From NCBI RefSeq assembly GCF_000615945.1, contig NZ_BAMO01000044.1:1-41510 (forward strand): 41,510 nucleotides of DNA. Direction: 5' to 3'. The translations under genes and the position numbers were made by a program. A model generated the notes under the pieces. That model worked only from the letters and a program-made list of their open reading frames with translations, had not been told where the DNA came from and searched no databases. This stretch comes from Caldalkalibacillus mannanilyticus JCM 10596 (lineage in GTDB: Bacteria > Bacillota > Bacilli > Caldalkalibacillales > JCM-10596). Positions 28,570-37,102 of the stretch are shown in pieces; the stretch's first letter is position 1, and the number at the start of each line of letters is the position of its first letter.

Positions 28570-30216
28570 ATGCAGACTTCTATGGCGAAAGCTACTCTAC
28601 TTCGTACATTAAAACCGCTTATCCTACTATGTATGCTAATTCTTGCGGTACCTGAACAGTTGGGAGCCAGCGGTAAAAAGGAGAAGGCATCTGCTGAACC
28701 TCCATTTAATATGTCGTATATTTATTTTGGGAATATAGAGTCTCAATTGAGAGCAGTCAATCGAACAAATGATAGTTTACATGTGATTGCACCAAGCTTT
28801 TTTGATATCAAGACAGATGGAAGTCTAGCTATTAAGGTCAACTCTACGTTTGTTCAAGAGATGAGAAAGAAGGGGATTAAGGTCGTTCCTTTTCTTAGTA
28901 ATCATTGGCATCGTGAAGCTGGACGAATCGCTCTTAGAAATAGAGAAGAGATGACAACTCAAATAGCAAAGGCCATTGAAGAATTTGGCTTGGACGGCGT
29001 AAATGTGGATATTGAAAACGTAACGGATATTGATCGTGAAGCATTTACAGATTTTGTTCGCTTACTCCGAGCCAAAGTTCCTAAGAACAAGGAGGTTTCT
29101 GTTGCAGTGGCGGCTAATCCAAACGGCTGGACCAAGGGGTGGCATGGCTCCTATGATTATGCTGCTCTAGCTCAGCATAGTGATTACTTAATGATCATGA
29201 GCTATGATGAAAGCTATGAAGGGAGTGCAGCAGGTCCAGTGGCGAGTATTGGCTTTGTGGAGCGATCCATTCAATATGCCCTAAAGCAAGGAGTTCCAGC
29301 AGATAAAATTGTCTTAGGGGTTCCATTTTTCGGGCGTTATTGGAATGATCAAGAAGAAAGAGGAGGAAGAGGAATCTCTCTAAACAGAGTAGAGGATTTA
29401 GTTAATAGATACAAAGGGAAAATCGAGTTTGATCTGAAAACTCAGTCGCCTAAGGCAACCTTCACGATTCGAGAACAGGATGAAAAAGCAGTTGTAGGGG
29501 GGCGTACACTCACACCAGGCTCCTATACCCTTTGGTTTGAAAACCATCAATCTATTCGTTCGAAACTATTTTTAATCCAGAAATATAACCTAAAGGGCTC
29601 TGGAAGCTGGAGTTTAGGTCAAGAAAATGAATCCCTATGGAAATACTACTCCGCTTGGTTAGAAGGAAAAATATTTGTCGACTCGATCGGACACTGGGCT
29701 GAAGAAGATATCTATGATATTTTTATCCAAGGCTGGATGAAAGGTCATTCAGAGCATTACTTTGCACCGGGAGAATCTCTGACCAGAGCTCAGGCAGCTA
29801 CGATTCTATCTAGGGCATTGGAGTTGACTACAACGGGGACAGAAGTACGATATTCTGATGTGTCACAGCAGCATTGGGCTGCGAAAGAGATCGAATTGGT
29901 TACTCAGTATGGCATCATGCGAGGCATGGGAGAAGGGAAATTTGGTCCTAATGTTCACTTAACAAGAGAGCAGTTAGCCGTTATCTTAGCTAGGGTATTT
30001 GGTTATCAGCCGTCGGAAGCATTCCTCAACCCTTTTTCCGACCTCAATTCTACTCACTGGGCATATTCTGAAGTAATGGCTATGTATGAGCAGGGAGTGA
30101 TCAGAGGTTATTCTGATGGGCGATTTGGGATACAGGAAAAAGTGAACCGAGCTCAAAAAGCAGCTCTCATGAACCGTGTTTCACCAAAAATAAGTAACTG
30201 GAACCGAGGCCAATAG
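28570..30216 (+). CDS. Secreted GH18 glycoside hydrolase with three SLH repeats
   Basis: This 548-residue exported protein has an N-terminal signal sequence (hydrophobic about residues 14-27). Residues about 45-365 are a GH18 TIM barrel with the catalytic DGVNVDIE at 142-149 (Glu149 as acid) and [10 protein letters not shown], like the YaaH/CwlL-type lysinases and chitinase-like proteins. From about residue 373 there are three SLH modules ([28 protein letters not shown] and [14 protein letters not shown]), which bind pyruvylated secondary wall polymer. The protein is therefore likely to sit on the wall and act on peptidoglycan or GlcNAc polymers. It starts at ATG 28570 and stands alone. Confidence 0.9.
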   Translation: MQTSMAKATLLRTLKPLILLCMLILAVPEQLGASGKKEKASAEPPFNMSYIYFGNIESQLRAVNRTNDSLHVIAPSFFDIKTDGSLAIKVNSTFVQEMRKKGIKVVPFLSNHWHREAGRIALRNREEMTTQIAKAIEEFGLDGVNVDIENVTDIDREAFTDFVRLLRAKVPKNKEVSVAVAANPNGWTKGWHGSYDYAALAQHSDYLMIMSYDESYEGSAAGPVASIGFVERSIQYALKQGVPADKIVLGVPFFGRYWNDQEERGGRGISLNRVEDLVNRYKGKIEFDLKTQSPKATFTIREQDEKAVVGGRTLTPGSYTLWFENHQSIRSKLFLIQKYNLKGSGSWSLGQENESLWKYYSAWLEGKIFVDSIGHWAEEDIYDIFIQGWMKGHSEHYFAPGESLTRAQAATILSRALELTTTGTEVRYSDVSQQHWAAKEIELVTQYGIMRGMGEGKFGPNVHLTREQLAVILARVFGYQPSEAFLNPFSDLNSTHWAYSEVMAMYEQGVIRGYSDGRFGIQEKVNRAQKAALMNRVSPKISNWNRGQ

Positions 30217-30304
30217 TAAAGTCCCTGTAATCTAGAGGCGCTTGTCTTTGCATTCTCATCATCTAAGAAACTGTGTTAGAATAAGAAAGTAGGAGGAGAT
30301 GAGA

Positions 30305-30472
30305 ATGAAAGTTGTCATGATTCTATCTTTTGTGATCATATTTGCCGTGATTGGCTTAACCATTTTAGTGACAAACAGAGCCTATGCATATAAGCATGAA
30401 GTAGATCCTCTTGTTTCCCAAGGAGAGGGAGTAACCGAAGGAGAACAAGTGAAAAGAGCAAGTGAATTGTGA
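30305..30472 (+). CDS. Small single-pass membrane protein (YtzI-like)
   Basis: This is a 55-residue protein with one N-terminal helix (about residues 4-22), then TNRAYAYKHEVDPL and a polar tail. The AGGAGGAGAT ribosome site is strong, and a terminator follows the stop by 3 bases, so the gene is well framed despite its size. The AYxYKHxxDP stretch resembles the small YtzI proteins of Bacillus, but I cannot confirm the name. Function is unknown. Confidence 0.7.
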   Translation: MKVVMILSFVIIFAVIGLTILVTNRAYAYKHEVDPLVSQGEGVTEGEQVKRASEL

Positions 30473-30474
30473 GA

Positions 30475-30500
30475 AAGGTGGGATATTCCCGCCTTTTTTA
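30475..30500 (+). terminator. Terminator after the small membrane protein
   Basis: AAGGTGGGA pairs with TCCCGCCTT (one G-U) around a 3-base loop, with seven T. Confidence 0.75.
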
Positions 30501-30584
30501 TTTAAATATTGTTGTAAAAAAAGGAATTTCATACACAAAGTAGAATTAGGTAGTTTAGTCAGTAATCTGAAAAGGAGTGCAGAA

Positions 30585-30773
30585 ATGAATCAAAAATTCT
30601 ATGACGATGGGAAATCGGATTATGATGTTATTGTGTTGGAATACCTCCTTTTGAAGCTAGTTAATGTAATTACACTTAAAAAAATCGTCTTTGTGAATAA
30701 AAGGTTAAATAAATTACGCAAGAAATTGGATCAACAAAAAAGATTAAGGCATATGGATAACATTTTATATTAG
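30585..30773 (+). CDS. Small basic protein of unknown function
   Basis: ATG 30585 has AAAGGAG 8 bases upstream and yields 62 residues. The open frame extends upstream to 30462, but that part overlaps the previous gene and its terminator and is not used. The first third is acidic and aromatic (QKFYDDGKSDYDVIVLEYL), and the rest is an Arg/Lys-rich helix. No family was recognised. Confidence 0.5.
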   Translation: MNQKFYDDGKSDYDVIVLEYLLLKLVNVITLKKIVFVNKRLNKLRKKLDQQKRLRHMDNILY

Positions 30774-30849
30774 GGTAGATATGGATGTTAGCTAAGGGTG
30801 AAACGATCATTTCCGAAAAAAGGGGATGTTATCAAGGGAGTGAATACAT

Positions 30850-31569
30850 ATGAAAAACTATATTATTTTTGGCGCTAGCAAGGGATTAGGCGATGCCTTT
30901 GTCAAAGGCTTGCCGGAACAAGGAGATCATGTCTGGATTGTTTCTAGAAGCCGTCCAGAGAGCTTGGATATTCAAGATGGGGTACATATACATTGGATAG
31001 AGGCAGACCTATCAGCTCCCTCAGCAAGCGATAAGATCGCTGAAGGCTTGAAGGATTCTGCCTTGGATGTGTTGATTTACAATGTTGGGATATGGGAGCG
31101 AGAAGGCTTTAGCGACGAGTACGATTTTGAAAAGGACGCACCGGACGAGATTGCTCAAATCATTCATGTTAATATAACTTCCACTATTCTATGTATCCAG
31201 AAATTGTTACCCAATCTTAGGAAATCAGATAATGCCAAAATATTCTTAATAGGTTCTACTGCTGGAATGGATAATACCAATTATACTCAAGTTTCCTTTG
31301 TGGCTTCTAAATTTGGGTTAAGAGGGGTATGTCACTCCATACGTGAGCATGTCAAACCATATGATATCGGGGTAACGATTATTAACCCTGGAGAAATCGC
31401 CACGCAAATTCCTTATGAAGAAGGAAGTGAGAAGGTTGTTACGGAGTATCAAGGCACTCAAATTCCACTTCAAGATATCGTATCACTCGTGAAGTGTGTC
31501 ATGAATCTTTCAAAAGCCTCATGCGTGAAAGAGATCGATATTCCGGCGATGCGTGATACGAGTGCATAA
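30850..31569 (+). CDS. Short-chain dehydrogenase/reductase lacking the catalytic Tyr
   Basis: This 239-residue Rossmann-fold SDR has the cofactor loop GASKGLG at residues 8-14, an SRSR after beta-2 that suggests NADP(H), YNVG in place of NNAG, and GSTAG with the catalytic Ser. The active-site YxxxK is FVASK (F150, K154): Tyr is replaced by Phe. The Tyr normally donates the proton, so activity may be altered or lost unless the change is a base error. GGGAG precedes ATG 30850. No pathway partner is evident nearby. Confidence 0.85.
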   Translation: MKNYIIFGASKGLGDAFVKGLPEQGDHVWIVSRSRPESLDIQDGVHIHWIEADLSAPSASDKIAEGLKDSALDVLIYNVGIWEREGFSDEYDFEKDAPDEIAQIIHVNITSTILCIQKLLPNLRKSDNAKIFLIGSTAGMDNTNYTQVSFVASKFGLRGVCHSIREHVKPYDIGVTIINPGEIATQIPYEEGSEKVVTEYQGTQIPLQDIVSLVKCVMNLSKASCVKEIDIPAMRDTSA

Positions 31570-31592
31570 TAAGAGAGAGAGCCTGAAATATA

Positions 31593-32172
31593 ATGATCAT
31601 ATCTAAAACAAAATTAATCCTTATTTATTTAGTTGTTTTTTTCATTATCTGGTTTATCATCCATTCGGCAGTGATTGTCATTGATGGATTAACTGATGAA
31701 ATACATGCTGCTGATGTTGCTGTTGTACTGGGAAACAAAGTTGAAGCGAATGGAGAGCCATCAGAAAGATTAAAATCAAGATTAGATAAAGCTGTAGAAT
31801 TGTATAACAGGGGTTATTTTACATCTATCATTGTTAGTGGTGGAATCGGAATAGAAGGCTTCGATGAAGGCAAAGTGATGAAAGAGTATTTGATGGATCA
31901 AGGTATTTCTGAAGAGAATATTATCGTGGATAGTCATGGTTCTAACACTTGGATGACAGCAGAAAACACAAAAAGATTCATGGATGAATGGAACGGTGGT
32001 ACCGTCATGATTATTTCTCAGTATCATCATCTGTCAAGAACGAAATTAGCCTTTAAGAAGCTGGGGATGGAACCCGTAGCTTCAGCGAGTGCGGATATCA
32101 TTGAAATGAGAGATTTGTTATTCGATCTTTCGAGAATTTTTTGCTTATTACGAATATGTTATAAGGTATTAA
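31593..32172 (+). CDS. YdcF/DUF218 family membrane protein (frameshifted near 32121)
   Basis: The protein has an N-terminal membrane helix (about residues 6-28) and a DUF218 domain with DVAVVLGNKVEANGEPSERLKSR, IIVSGGIG, and DSHGSNTWMTAENTK. The family includes SanA/YdcF-type proteins with possible roles in envelope metabolism. The literal frame ends in a non-family tail at 32183. Removing one T at 32119-32122 gives LLSIFREFFAYYEYVIRY and a stop at 32170-32172, the normal DUF218 ending, for about 192 residues. It lies 23 bases after the SDR gene. Confidence 0.82.
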
Positions 32173-32266
32173 TGATTTTATAGTTCCTTTCATACTTCGA
32201 GTTTAGGATGGAGATAGTAGGTAAATAATATCTTAGGCGCAAGGATGATATGGAGGGATGTATGTC

Positions 32267-33172
32267 ATGTACGATTGTATCATTATTGGTGGAGGGATTG
32301 CTGGACTTCAGGCTGCGATTCAATTAGGTAGATATGAGCATCAGGTGTTAGTTGTCGATTCAGACTATGGCAGGTCCACCTTGTGCCGAGCTTATCATAA
32401 CCTGCTTGGCTGGCCTAATGGAGTTAGCGGGGATGAATTAAGGAAGCTGGGGCGCGAGCATGCCGAAAAGTTAGGAATTGAATTTGTGCAGGATGAGGTT
32501 GTTCGTGCGGAAAAACAAGGAGAGCTTTTTACCGTGCAGGGAAAAAAAGAAGAAGCAACTTATCAAGCCAAAAGGCTATTACTAGCCACTGGTGTGCTGG
32601 ATCGCTTTCCGCCACTGCCAGGTTTGGTTCCTTGCTTAGGACTATCTGTCTATGTCTGTCCAGACTGTGATGGATATGAAGTGAAGAATAAGCGAACGGT
32701 TGTCTTGGGAGCTGGAAATACAGGTGCCAGCATGGCGCTCACACTAATCTCTTGGACAGATGACCTTGTCTATATCAATCATGATCAGAAAGAGCTGAAG
32801 GAAGAATTTCGACTTAAGCTCGATCAAAACAACATCACGTATATTGAACAGCCGATTGAGCGAGTGCTGACAGAAAAAGAATGGGAATTTCGAGGAGTTC
32901 AATTAACCAATGGAGAAGAAATCCGAGGGGACAAAGGATTTATTGCTTTTGGAGGAAATGAAGTCAAATCTCAGCTTGCGAAACAGCTTGGAATCGAACG
33001 TTTAGAGAATAAACATATCTTAACAGATCCTAGATCAAAAATGACCTCTGTCAAGCACGTCTGGGCTGCTGGAGATGTGGTTGCTCACTCGGAACAGGTG
33101 ACAATAGCAATGGGGGAGGGATCACAGGCAGCGATTTGGATTCATAAAAGTTTGATAAATGAGAACAAATAG
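32267..33172 (+). CDS. Thioredoxin-reductase-like FAD/NAD(P) oxidoreductase with CPDC motif
   Basis: This 301-residue two-domain flavoprotein has FAD-binding GGGIAGLQAA near the N-terminus, NAD(P)-binding GAGNTGAS, and the C-terminal AAGDVVAHSEQVTIAMGEG. The redox pair is C131-P-D-C134, where typical TrxB has CATC. ATG 32267 was chosen because GGAGGG abuts the alternative ATG at 32258. It lies upstream of three thiol-peroxidase/thioredoxin-fold genes, so it may supply electrons to them, which is inference. Such CPDC proteins are often named TrxB by homology although the partner is unknown. Confidence 0.87.
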   Translation: MYDCIIIGGGIAGLQAAIQLGRYEHQVLVVDSDYGRSTLCRAYHNLLGWPNGVSGDELRKLGREHAEKLGIEFVQDEVVRAEKQGELFTVQGKKEEATYQAKRLLLATGVLDRFPPLPGLVPCLGLSVYVCPDCDGYEVKNKRTVVLGAGNTGASMALTLISWTDDLVYINHDQKELKEEFRLKLDQNNITYIEQPIERVLTEKEWEFRGVQLTNGEEIRGDKGFIAFGGNEVKSQLAKQLGIERLENKHILTDPRSKMTSVKHVWAAGDVVAHSEQVTIAMGEGSQAAIWIHKSLINENK

Positions 33173-33178
33173 ACACTT

Positions 33179-33219
33179 TTGCATCATCATAAGCATTTTT
33201 TTTGCTTCTGATGATGCAA
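33179..33219. other. Stem-loop after the flavoprotein gene
   Basis: TTGCATCATCATAAGCA pairs with TGCTTCTGATGATGCAA, 16 of 17 positions, around seven T. No T-run follows the right arm, so it is not a classical terminator. It may protect the 3' end of the upstream mRNA. Confidence 0.6.
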
Positions 33220-33310
33220 TTGGGTAAAATGATATTCAAAGTGTAGAGATGTAGACGATCAAGGTCGAGCTCTCTAATTAAAAATCACTTCTAGGAGGTT
33301 TGTATTTATT

Positions 33311-33862
33311 ATGCCAGTAGAACGCTTAGTAGGAAAACCAGCGCCACAATTTGAGATGGATGCCGTGATGCCAAATAAGGAATTTGGCAAGGTAAGTCTT
33401 GAGCAAATCAAGAAACAAGACAAATGGACAGTTCTTTATTTTTATCCAATGGACTTTACCTTTGTATGTCCTACAGAGATTATTGCATTAAGTGATCGCT
33501 ATGATGAATTCGAAGATCTAGATGCAGAAGTGATTGGTGTATCTACTGATACAATCCATACTCATAAGGCTTGGATTAACACTCCTCGTGATCAGAACGG
33601 TTTAGGTGAATTGAAATATCCTCTAGCTGCAGATACGAATCATGTCGTTTCTAAAGAATACGGTGTGTTTATTGAAGAACAAGGCATTGCGTTAAGAGGT
33701 CTATTTATCATTAGTCCTGAAGGTGAACTCATGTATTCTGTTGTTCATCATAACAATATTGGACGTGAGGTGGACGAGGTATTACGCGTGCTTCAAGCAT
33801 TACAAACAGGCGGATTATGCCCAGCGAACTGGAAGCCTGGTCAAGAAACATTAAAAGTATAA
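33311..33862 (+). CDS. 2-Cys peroxiredoxin (YkuU/AhpC-Prx1 type)
   Basis: The enzyme reduces H2O2 and organic hydroperoxides. The 183-residue protein has the peroxidatic C53 in FTFVCPTE and the resolving C170 in GGLCPANW, the typical 2-Cys arrangement. It is closest in character to Bacillus YkuU, and its neighbour is the matching YkuV. CTAGGAGGT lies upstream of ATG 33311. No PerR-type operator was found in the preceding 130 bases. Confidence 0.92.
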   Translation: MPVERLVGKPAPQFEMDAVMPNKEFGKVSLEQIKKQDKWTVLYFYPMDFTFVCPTEIIALSDRYDEFEDLDAEVIGVSTDTIHTHKAWINTPRDQNGLGELKYPLAADTNHVVSKEYGVFIEEQGIALRGLFIISPEGELMYSVVHHNNIGREVDEVLRVLQALQTGGLCPANWKPGQETLKV

Positions 33863-33918
33863 CAGCATGAAGCAAACGGATTAAAAAAGACTCCGAACAT
33901 CAAGGAGGTTAATAGCAG

Positions 33919-34368
33919 ATGAAACTAAGAGCTCCGATGCCAGAACTGACTGGTGCAACGGCTTGGTTAAACGGTGAAGTAACGAGAGATCAATTAGTAG
34001 GAGAGAAACCTACACTGATTCATTTTTGGTCCATTAGCTGTGGGCTGTGCAAAGAAGCTATGCCTCAAATCAACGAATTTCGGGATCAATATCGGGATAA
34101 GTTGAATGTTGTCGCAGTACATATGCCACGTTCAGAAAAAGATCTAGATCTTGAAGAAGTCACCAAAGTAGCAAAAGAGCATGATATCTCTCAGCCTCTT
34201 TTTGTTGACGGTGAACATAATTTAACGGATGCTTTCGAGAATCAATATGTACCTGCCTATTATGTATTTGATAAGACAGGACAATTGCGCCACTTCCAGG
34301 CTGGAGACGGCGGAATGAAAATGTTAACAAAGAGAGTAAACCGTGTGATTGATGAAAGTGAGTCCTAA
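33919..34368 (+). CDS. ykuV: Thiol-disulfide oxidoreductase YkuV
   Basis: This 149-residue thioredoxin-fold protein closely resembles B. subtilis YkuV over its whole length: ATAWLNGEVTRDQL, THIRWSISC-type active site and VPAYYVFDKTGQLRHFQAG. The active site is C41-G-L-C44. There is no signal peptide, so it works in the cytoplasm. AAGGAGG precedes the ATG. It sits between the peroxiredoxin and tpx and may reduce one of them. Confidence 0.92.
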   Translation: MKLRAPMPELTGATAWLNGEVTRDQLVGEKPTLIHFWSISCGLCKEAMPQINEFRDQYRDKLNVVAVHMPRSEKDLDLEEVTKVAKEHDISQPLFVDGEHNLTDAFENQYVPAYYVFDKTGQLRHFQAGDGGMKMLTKRVNRVIDESES

Positions 34369-34417
34369 GAAAAGCTACTAAAAAAGATGAAATTAACTCG
34401 TAGAGGAGAATGAAAAA

Positions 34418-34918
34418 ATGGCGAATATTACATTTAAGAACAACCCAGTTACTTTATTAGGGAACGAAGTAAAAGTAGGAGATCAAGCTCCTAATTTCAC
34501 AGTATTAGCAAACGATTTATCTCCAGTAACACTGGATAGTTCAAAAGGAACGGTTCGTATTATTAGTGTGGTTCCATCTGTTGATACAGGTGTGTGTGAT
34601 GCTCAAACTCGTCGTTTCAATGAAGCAGCAGCATCTTTAGAGGGAGTATCGATCCTTACTGTAAGTGTGGACTTACCTTTCGCTCAAAAACGTTGGTGCG
34701 GAGCAGCTGGAGTGGATAAAGTTCAGGTTGTGTCCGATCATCGTGATCTTTCTTTCGGAGAAGCTTACGGAGTAGCGATCAAAGAGCTACGCTTACTTGC
34801 TAGAGCTGTATTCGTAATTGATAAAAACGATAAAGTGGTTTATGCAGAATATGTTTCTGAAGCAACAAACCACCCTGATTATGAAGCACCAGTCGAAGCG
34901 GCTAAAGCAGCTCTATAA
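34418..34918 (+). CDS. tpx: Thiol peroxidase Tpx
   Basis: This atypical 2-Cys peroxiredoxin of 166 residues has the peroxidatic C60 in [11 protein letters not shown] and the resolving C94 in KRWCGAAG. It uses thioredoxin to reduce hydroperoxides. GAGGAG lies upstream of ATG 34418. It is the third gene of a run of redox genes and ends in a bidirectional terminator. Confidence 0.95.
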   Translation: MANITFKNNPVTLLGNEVKVGDQAPNFTVLANDLSPVTLDSSKGTVRIISVVPSVDTGVCDAQTRRFNEAAASLEGVSILTVSVDLPFAQKRWCGAAGVDKVQVVSDHRDLSFGEAYGVAIKELRLLARAVFVIDKNDKVVYAEYVSEATNHPDYEAPVEAAKAAL

Positions 34919-34946
34919 GGAAAAGGGATAGAAAATAGCATAGATG

Positions 34947-35009
34947 AAAAAGTCCATGAGGCAAGTGCTCCCTGAACAGGGGCAGCTTCCTTATGGACTT
35001 TTCTTTTTC
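34947..35009. terminator. Bidirectional terminator between tpx and araC
   Basis: AAAAGTCCAT pairs with ATGGACTTTT, extended by GGCAAG/CTTCC and by CTCCC/GGGG. The T-run on the plus strand and the A-run on the left allow function in both directions. Confidence 0.75.
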
Positions 35010-35019
35010 AGTTCTATAG

Positions 35020-35040
35020 TTCTGATGGAAGTCTACTTTA
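35020..35040 (-). repeat. Dispersed 3'-UTR palindromic repeat, copy 2 (partial)
   Basis: On the minus strand it reads AAAGTAGACTTCCATCAGAA, starting in the araC stop codon (TAA at 35040-35038) as copy 1 does in greA. The second half differs. A terminator hairpin follows within 15 bases. Confidence 0.65.
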
Positions 35041-35868
35041 TATTGATCTAGAATTTCTAAAGTCTCGCGGAGACATTCCATATTTGGCTTTGAACACACG
35101 GTGAAAATATGTGTAGTTGGCAAAGCCAGACAAATCGGCAATTTGCTCCAAGGACATGGGACTAAATAAAATACGATCTCGAGCCATGTTTAACCGTACC
35201 TCCAGAGCATATTGCATGATGCTTTGTCCAAAAAAAGCTTTATATAAGCTCACGGTACGGGACACACTTAATCCAATATAATCGGCAACATCTTCAAGCT
35301 TAAAAGGCGCTGTCGCATGTTCCTCAATATAGTGCTTCATTCGATAGGCAAGAATATTCTTTCCCTTAGAAGTGGTTTGCTCTCGAATGATTCGATCCAC
35401 CATGCGGCAGAGAATCTGCATAAAATAAGAGTTCATCTCCTTCGATTCCATGGTAGCTCTTCTCTCTTCCAGAGACATTTGCCGGAACAATGTCACCATT
35501 TCTTCATAGATCGGGACTTGGATTCGGCGAGGTCGAGGGGAGATGGTTGCCCACCAATGATCCATCCAAGCTCCTGCCTTGCAATATAAATAATAATCAG
35601 CACATAATATCTTTCTTTCATTTAGAGGCTGTGTTTCGGAATCAATGTGTAGCTCGTAATAATCGTCTGGATGACATACAATAAGGTCACCCGCTTCAAG
35701 AGTGAAGGATTGCTTGCCTATTCTGGTTTGACTTGTCCCTTCTGTTTGAATGCGAAATAAATACACCTTTAAGCCGTCCTTATGAATGGAATGGTAGGGT
35801 TTAGTGCTATGATAAGCATAGCCGCAATCGAGCACTTCACAGGCAAAGTCAGGTTGAAAATGAGTCAA
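35038..35868 (-). CDS. AraC-family transcriptional regulator
   Basis: The protein of about 276 residues has an N-terminal cupin-type sensing domain (IGKQSFTLEAGDLIVCHPDDYYEL) and a C-terminal double helix-turn-helix: FKLEDVADYIGLSVSRTVSLYKAFFG, then MSLEQIADLSGFANYTYFHRVFKAKYGMSP. The start is taken as TTG 35868, which has AAGGAG 7 bases upstream; the ATG at 35904 has no ribosome site. It is divergent from the Gfo/Idh gene, so it most likely controls the sugar cluster and itself, with a sugar-like effector (inference). Confidence 0.87.
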   Translation of the reverse strand: MTHFQPDFACEVLDCGYAYHSTKPYHSIHKDGLKVYLFRIQTEGTSQTRIGKQSFTLEAGDLIVCHPDDYYELHIDSETQPLNERKILCADYYLYCKAGAWMDHWWATISPRPRRIQVPIYEEMVTLFRQMSLEERRATMESKEMNSYFMQILCRMVDRIIREQTTSKGKNILAYRMKHYIEEHATAPFKLEDVADYIGLSVSRTVSLYKAFFGQSIMQYALEVRLNMARDRILFSPMSLEQIADLSGFANYTYFHRVFKAKYGMSPRDFRNSRSI

Positions 35869-35902
35869 TTTCCTTCTCCTTTCAAAAACAGTCAGATTGT
35901 TC

Positions 35903-35966
35903 ATGTAATTGTAATATACTTCATTTAATTATACAGGATAACGTAATATGATGTAATTATATTAAT
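35903..35966. promoter_or_regulatory. Divergent control region with two direct repeats
   Basis: ATGTAATTGTAATATA (35903-35918) and ATGTAATTATATTAAT (35951-35966) share 12 of 16 positions and are 48 bases apart. AraC proteins usually bind direct repeats, so these are candidate operators for the adjacent regulator. The region is very A+T-rich. Confidence 0.45.
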
Positions 35967-35989
35967 GATAAATGTAAGGAGGAGCATCT

Positions 35990-37075
35990 ATGTCTAGTCC
36001 TACAGTGAGAATAGCCATGATAGGGTGTGGAGGGATTGCTACAGGAAAGCATTTACCCAGCCTAAAAAAACTAAAGCAAGTAGAACTGGTTGCCTTCTAT
36101 GATATTGATACAGAAAGAGCTCAAAAGGCAGCACAGGAATTTGGAATCCCAGAAGCGAAGGTATACCAAAGCTATGAGGAACTATTGCAGGATCAAACGA
36201 TTGATGTTGTACATGTCTGCACACCTAATGATTCACATGCTCCAATCAGTATAGCTGCTATGGAAGCTGGAAAACATGTGATGTGTGAAAAACCCATGGC
36301 GAAGACAGCAGCTGAAGCTCGTCAAATGTTAGCGGTAGCGAAGAAAACAGGGAAAAAGCTCTCTATTTCGTATCAGAACCGTTTTCGTTCAGACAGTCAG
36401 TATTTAAAAAAGGTTTGTGAGCACGGAGATTTAGGAGAAATTTATTTAGGCAAGGCGTTGGCGATTCGACGTCGGGCAGCTCCTACGTGGGGAGTTTTTC
36501 TGGATGCTGAGAAACAAGGAGGGGGTCCCCTCATTGATATCGGTACCCATGCCCTAGATTTGACCTTGTGGTTGATGAACAATTATAAACCAAGAAGTGT
36601 TGTAGGAAGTGTGTTTCATAAGCTAGGGAAGAAAGAAAGCCCTGCTAATGTATTTGGACCATGGGAGCCAGCTAAATTTAATGTAGAGGATTCAGCATTT
36701 GGCTTCATCACAATGGAAAATGGAGCAACCATCATCTTAGAGTCTAGTTGGGCGCTGAATACCTTACAAGAAGGTGAAGCAAAGACCGTTCTGTGTGGAA
36801 CAGAAGGCGGGGCTGATATGGAAGATGGCTTGCGTATCAATGGTGAAAAATATGGCAAGCTATTTGTAGAGAAAGTGGCTAATAGTGCTGGGGATGTTGC
36901 TTTTTACTCAGGAGATGCTGAGAGCGCTGCTGATCTTGAAGCAAGATTATGGATTGAAAGTCTTCTGAATGATACAGAACCTTATGTCAAAGCGGAAGAA
37001 GCCTTAGTGGTAACAGAAATATTAGAAGCGATTTACGAGTCTTCGAAAACAGGAAAAGCCATCTATTTTTCATAA
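35990..37075 (+). CDS. Gfo/Idh/MocA family sugar oxidoreductase
   Basis: This 361-residue NAD(P)-dependent dehydrogenase has the N-terminal Rossmann IAMIGCGGIATGKHLPSL, the active-site CEKPMAKT with the catalytic Lys near residue 100, and DIGTHALDLTLWLMNN with the conserved His. Substrates in the family are sugars, inositols and their acids. AAGGAGG precedes the ATG. It is the first gene to the right of araC and is followed 27 bases later by a TIM-barrel isomerase, a common pair in sugar and inositol catabolism. Confidence 0.9.
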   Translation: MSSPTVRIAMIGCGGIATGKHLPSLKKLKQVELVAFYDIDTERAQKAAQEFGIPEAKVYQSYEELLQDQTIDVVHVCTPNDSHAPISIAAMEAGKHVMCEKPMAKTAAEARQMLAVAKKTGKKLSISYQNRFRSDSQYLKKVCEHGDLGEIYLGKALAIRRRAAPTWGVFLDAEKQGGGPLIDIGTHALDLTLWLMNNYKPRSVVGSVFHKLGKKESPANVFGPWEPAKFNVEDSAFGFITMENGATIILESSWALNTLQEGEAKTVLCGTEGGADMEDGLRINGEKYGKLFVEKVANSAGDVAFYSGDAESAADLEARLWIESLLNDTEPYVKAEEALVVTEILEAIYESSKTGKAIYFS

Positions 37076-37102
37076 ATTACTTAGGAAATGGGGTATAAGA
37101 GC

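Noticed and set aside
30462-30584. N-terminal extension of the small basic protein to 30462
   Set aside because: It would run through the previous gene's stop and terminator. AAAGGAG supports ATG 30585.
33220-33310. A PerR operator ahead of the peroxiredoxin gene
   Set aside because: No sequence close to TTATAATNATTATAA is present.
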